A stretch of DNA of 64,000 nucleotides from Smallanthus sonchifolius. Its lineage: Eukaryota; Streptophyta; Magnoliopsida; Asterales; Asteraceae. The stretch's first letter is position 1; every line of letters starts with the position of its first letter. The stretch is taken from NCBI GenBank assembly GCA_023525975.1, contig CM042023.1, positions 2,356,001 to 2,420,000 of the forward strand, in the 5' to 3' direction. Below the pieces are notes generated by a model. It saw nothing but the letters and a program-made list of their open reading frames with translations, had not been told where the DNA came from and did not search any database. A program made the translations under genes and the position numbers. Positions 60,893 to 64,000 of this stretch are shown here, piece by piece.

Positions 60893-61860
60893 CACTACAA
60901 GAATTTTGATCTGTTACGACGGCCTTTTGCGATGACATGTTGTCGTAAAAGCCTGCTCCGACGACATGTCGTCGTTAAATGTCTCGTCGGCGTAGATCCG
61001 ACGCTAAAGCTCCAAAACGTCGGCCTAGATAGGTCTTTTGCGACGACATGCCATCGTAAAAGGGCTAAACCATAATTCTTTTTTCTTATTAAAAATAAAT
61101 GTAAATTAAAAATATTTAAACTTTTTGCGACGACAATAGAGTTTGTTTTTTCTTAAAAATTAAAAATATAAAAAACCTGTTGCGACAACATGTCGTTGCA
61201 ATAGGGTTTTATTTTTTCTTTAAAATTAAAAATAACTCGGTACGGAGCTCGAAAGAAAGTTTAGGGATGACATCCAACTACAACCAGGATATAACTTGGT
61301 ACGGAGCTCAGCAAACAATACATCAAATACAGGGTCTAAACCAGCTCAAGTTCCATGTTCAGATTCATGTGTATTCTGCTCGGCCATAACTTTATCAAGT
61401 GCATCGAACATCTCATGATCTGTTGCTTGAGCCTGTGTTTTCGAAGCCCAAAGTGCGTCTATCTCTGAAGCATTAGCATATTCCTCACCGTGATAAACCC
61501 ATCTGTCATATGCTTGTAGAAACCCACGGTCACGTATTTGGGGAGAAACCAAAGTCGGAAGGTGCCGATAACAATTGGTACATCTTTTACACGGGCAATA
61601 AACCTTGCCTTCACTGTCAAGATGGTTTTTTGCAGTCTTAATAAAGTTTTGAAGACCTTTTATGAAAACCGGATCATTCCAATTTCGCAGTTTGGTCCAA
61701 CTCTTATGAGTTGCCATAACTATTTTTATCAATTGATAACATATTAGATAGAATATCCAAAGGTGGTGGATCCTATTCAAGAATAAATCGGTAGCATTTC
61801 CCCTTAACTCCCCAAGTATGCGTCTAAAACCCAAACTCGAAGAGTAGGAGAAATAGCTAC
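60893..61860 (-). mobile_element. CACTA remnant encoding the transposase N-terminus
   Basis: One terminus is clear: CACTACAAGAATTTTGATCT at 60893, followed by CGACGACATGTCGTCG-type subterminal units at about 60924-61195. The coding part lies on the minus strand, so this is the 3' end of the element. The 5' terminus is not identified; GTATGTATG-type DNA at 62180-62290 (minus) resembles the interior of 45611-48866. Confidence 0.7.
61346..61717 (-). pseudogene. CACTA transposase-associated domain fragment
   Basis: From ATG 61717: MATHKSWTKLRNWNDPVFIK, then ALQ-type helix KGLQNFIKTAKNHLDSEGK, the cysteine motif VYCPCKRCTNC, and GFLQAYDRWVYHGEEY. This is the transposase-associated domain (N-terminus of TNPD-like transposases). 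The 123-codon frame ends at 61346, and only about 450 bp separate it from the element terminus, so the catalytic transposase has been deleted. The longer open frame to 61834 adds residues that look non-coding. Confidence 0.82.
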
Positions 61861-62557
61861 AGATTTATTCTTAAATAGTCAACCCGTTAAATGTATACAT
61901 ATCTTAAATGAGATATAATATTCAAAAAGCAGTATCAAACGGGGACAACCCAAAATTTATCACTATTATATAAATTTTGGACGGGTATGTTCTAATGGGT
62001 ATTATAATGCAGTCACGTTTTGACCTGTTTATTTTATTTTATTTTAAAAAAATATATTTTATATAATAAATTAAATTGGTTAGGTATATAATGTATTAAT
62101 ATTTGAAAAAAATTGTCGGGTAAAACGGGTCGTGTTCGGCTCAATACGCAAATGTGTGTCGTGTTCGTATTACTAACATAAATACATATATAAATATACA
62201 ACATACATACATACAATATATATACTTACATACACACATACATAATACATAAACATATACAACATATATACATACATACAAAATACATTTAAATTAAAAT
62301 AAATAAAAACCTATATATATATATTAATTTTTATACAACCCTATATATACAAACATAATATATACATATACATTCATTTTCCCCCAAATTTCTTTAAAAA
62401 AATACAAGATTAACTAAATTAAACTTAATTAAAAACTTACCTTCAAATTTCTTCTTTAATTTAATTTTTTATACTGAAACTAATAGTATCCAAAATATGC
62501 ATGGAATTGAAAAGGTTGGAAATGACTTGCAAGGTTTTTAAATACTCTGTCGGGGTA
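61861..62557. other. Gene-free AT-rich region
   Basis: ACATACATA-type simple repeats at 62180-62290. No gene seen. Possibly intron or 5' DNA of the CACTA remnant. Confidence 0.4.
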
Positions 62558-63069
62558 TGTAACATCCCAAAAATAAAGATAAACAAATAAATGAAACGAA
62601 AGCTCAAAAGTTAAAACAAAAAAGTGAAAAGAAGCAGGCGGGGCTTGGGCCTTGCAAGTAGTGGGCCGTTTAGGCCCACCTATATAAGGGTTGGAGCAGC
62701 CCTCCCCTCCTCATTTCTCCTTGTTGTGCAAACTTCTAGAGAGAGAGATGTCTCTGGTCTAGAGAGAGAAAGTAAAGGGAAGCGGCTCAAAAGCTCGGGG
62801 ATCGATTGTCATCATCTCTGGATCGTATAGCATCGAAAAGGAAGCGAAAACAAATAACTATCGAGCTTAAATCTAAGTTTTCATAATTGTTGGGTTTCGG
62901 GTTAAAGTCGTGTAAAGGTTTAGTTTTTACGTATGAAACTCGAAACAAATCACATATTCTGCTTCATGGAAGAAAATAGAACGTTTTGAACGTAAAAAGT
63001 TTGAGGTTTGAGCACCTCGAATTCGGCCGACCAGATCTAGGGTCTGATTGGAGAAGAAGGTAGTGACAT

Positions 63070-63325
63070 GTGAACTTATCAAGTTCGCCTGGACCCAATA
63101 TAGCGAACTTATTAAGTTCGCCTGTAACTCAAAGGAGGCGAACTTACCCAAGTTCGCCTAACTTACTAAGTTCGCTTGTCAAGTTCGCACCTATTATGTT
63201 CGCATAAAGAGGCGAACTTGATCACTAAGTTTGCCTATGTTTAATAAAACCAACTTACTATGGGCGAGCTTGTCATGTTGGCCTATACTTAAACCTTGCG
63301 AACTTATTAAGTTCGTCTGCTCATC
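63070..63325. repeat. Cluster of GCGAACTTATTAAGTTCGC-type palindromes
   Basis: At least four near-perfect palindromic units of the form GCGAACTTAnnnAAGTTCGC plus several half-sites (AAGTTCGC) lie in about 260 bp, with variable spacers. Confidence 0.75.
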
Positions 63326-63574
63326 AGAATAGAAATGTTAAGTGTCGTTTAGGTTCATTAGCTTATCTTGTATGACTTGCTTATACAGATTGTGTGTGAC
63401 CTTAAGTGACGCTCTTTGACCAGCTAGGTGTATTCAGGAAATCACTCATCAGGTGAGTTTTATGTGCCCCCTCTATCTTATGTGCAAATCAATTTAAAAT
63501 GTTTTGGGGCTGAAGTGTACACACTAACTGAATATATGTCAAGAATGCCAATGTGATCATACGTGATGTATAAA

Positions 63575-63576
<2 letters not shown>

Positions 63577-63624
<48 letters not shown>
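63577..63624. repeat. (TA)n microsatellite
   Basis: About 24 TA units within the putative LTR. Confidence 0.9.
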
Positions 63625-63633
<9 letters not shown>

Positions 63634-64000
63634 GAAATGAAAGATGTACAAAGAATGAACGTATGTTTACAAAGAACGAATGAATGAGTGACATAACGTA
63701 AATGAATGAATTCTTGCCCTATATTTTTATATATTCGCATGTTATGAATGTATGTAAACATTATGGACGCTTCGATGATAACAACTACTCCGGTAGACGG
63801 ACGACCACGTGACTATTTTGCAATCAGGACAAATACGTTCCTTCATCAGCTAGGACGTATGAAAGGCATTAATGGACGGTCGAAGCAATTGTCTTATAAA
63901 GGAAGAACGGTTGCATAAATAATAGTTCGCGTGGGAAACGGATGCACTAGGGCAGACGGGCGAATAGACGGACTACGACGGTAGGACGGTTAAGGCGGAC

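Larger units (their letters stand above)
62558..64000 (+). mobile_element. LTR (5' part, runs off the window)
   Basis: TGTAACATCCC at 62558 is a common LTR start. A TATATAAGGG TATA box lies at 62691-62700, and the following CT- and GA-rich sequence (CTAGAGAGAGAG) looks like a transcript leader. A cluster of AAGTTCGCC palindromic motifs lies at 63070-63325. A (TA)n run is at 63577-63624, and GACGG-rich DNA ends the window. No coding sequence. It could instead be the promoter and leader of an unrecognised gene. Confidence 0.5.

Overview
This is a 64 kb stretch of plant nuclear DNA: GT-AG introns in every intact gene, AT-rich intergenic DNA, and plant LTR, CACTA, Harbinger, Mutator-like and SINE elements. 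A eudicot is clear. Asteraceae is my best guess from the style of the LTRs (ends such as TGTCACACCCCC and TGTAACATCCC), but that is inference. There is no rRNA gene, no convincing tRNA gene, no CRISPR array and nothing bacterial.

Layout. (1) 1-13385: decayed Athila-type Ty3/gypsy retrotransposon DNA on the minus strand. It holds gag-pol, tRNA primer-binding site, one LTR, polypurine tract and a post-pol ORF. Sequence 1-225 recurs at about 13160-13385, so one LTR joins two neighbouring Athila units. Much of pol is missing and a 3.35 kb LTR-like block sits there. (2) 14651-19484: an intact 18-exon AMP deaminase gene, 870 aa by my splice model. (3) 20766-21802: an intact two-exon DUF569 gene on the minus strand. 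(4) 25693-26295: a second DUF569 gene with exon 1 only. (5) 26151-39147: a recent direct duplication of about 5.07 kb. Its two copies are separated by 2.86 kb, made of a 20-bp copy of nearby DNA and an end-less fragment of a CACTA transposon. (6) 40218-43935: PIF/Harbinger remnants and MITEs. (7) about 43990-49500: a decayed Ty1/copia element, with a complete 3256-bp non-autonomous CACTA element (45611-48866) inside its zinc-knuckle codons. (8) 51673-52460: an intact tau-class glutathione S-transferase gene on the minus strand. (9) 53160-62557: a tandem repeat, MITEs, SINEs, a gypsy RNase H scrap, an old paralogous copy of the 29.5-39.8 kb region, and a CACTA remnant with the N-terminus of a transposase. 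(10) 62558-64000: the start of an LTR carrying a cluster of palindromic AAGTTCGC motifs.

The host genes (purine catabolism, a DUF569 protein, detoxification) do not form a pathway; they are islands in transposon DNA. The most notable structure is 26151-39147. A CACTA fragment lacking both ends, nearly identical to the interior of the complete element 14.7 kb away, lies exactly at the junction of a tandem duplication, with microhomology and a templated filler. This looks like replication template switching rather than transposition. It also leaves a promoter plus the first 48 codons of DUF569 fused to CACTA palindromic DNA.
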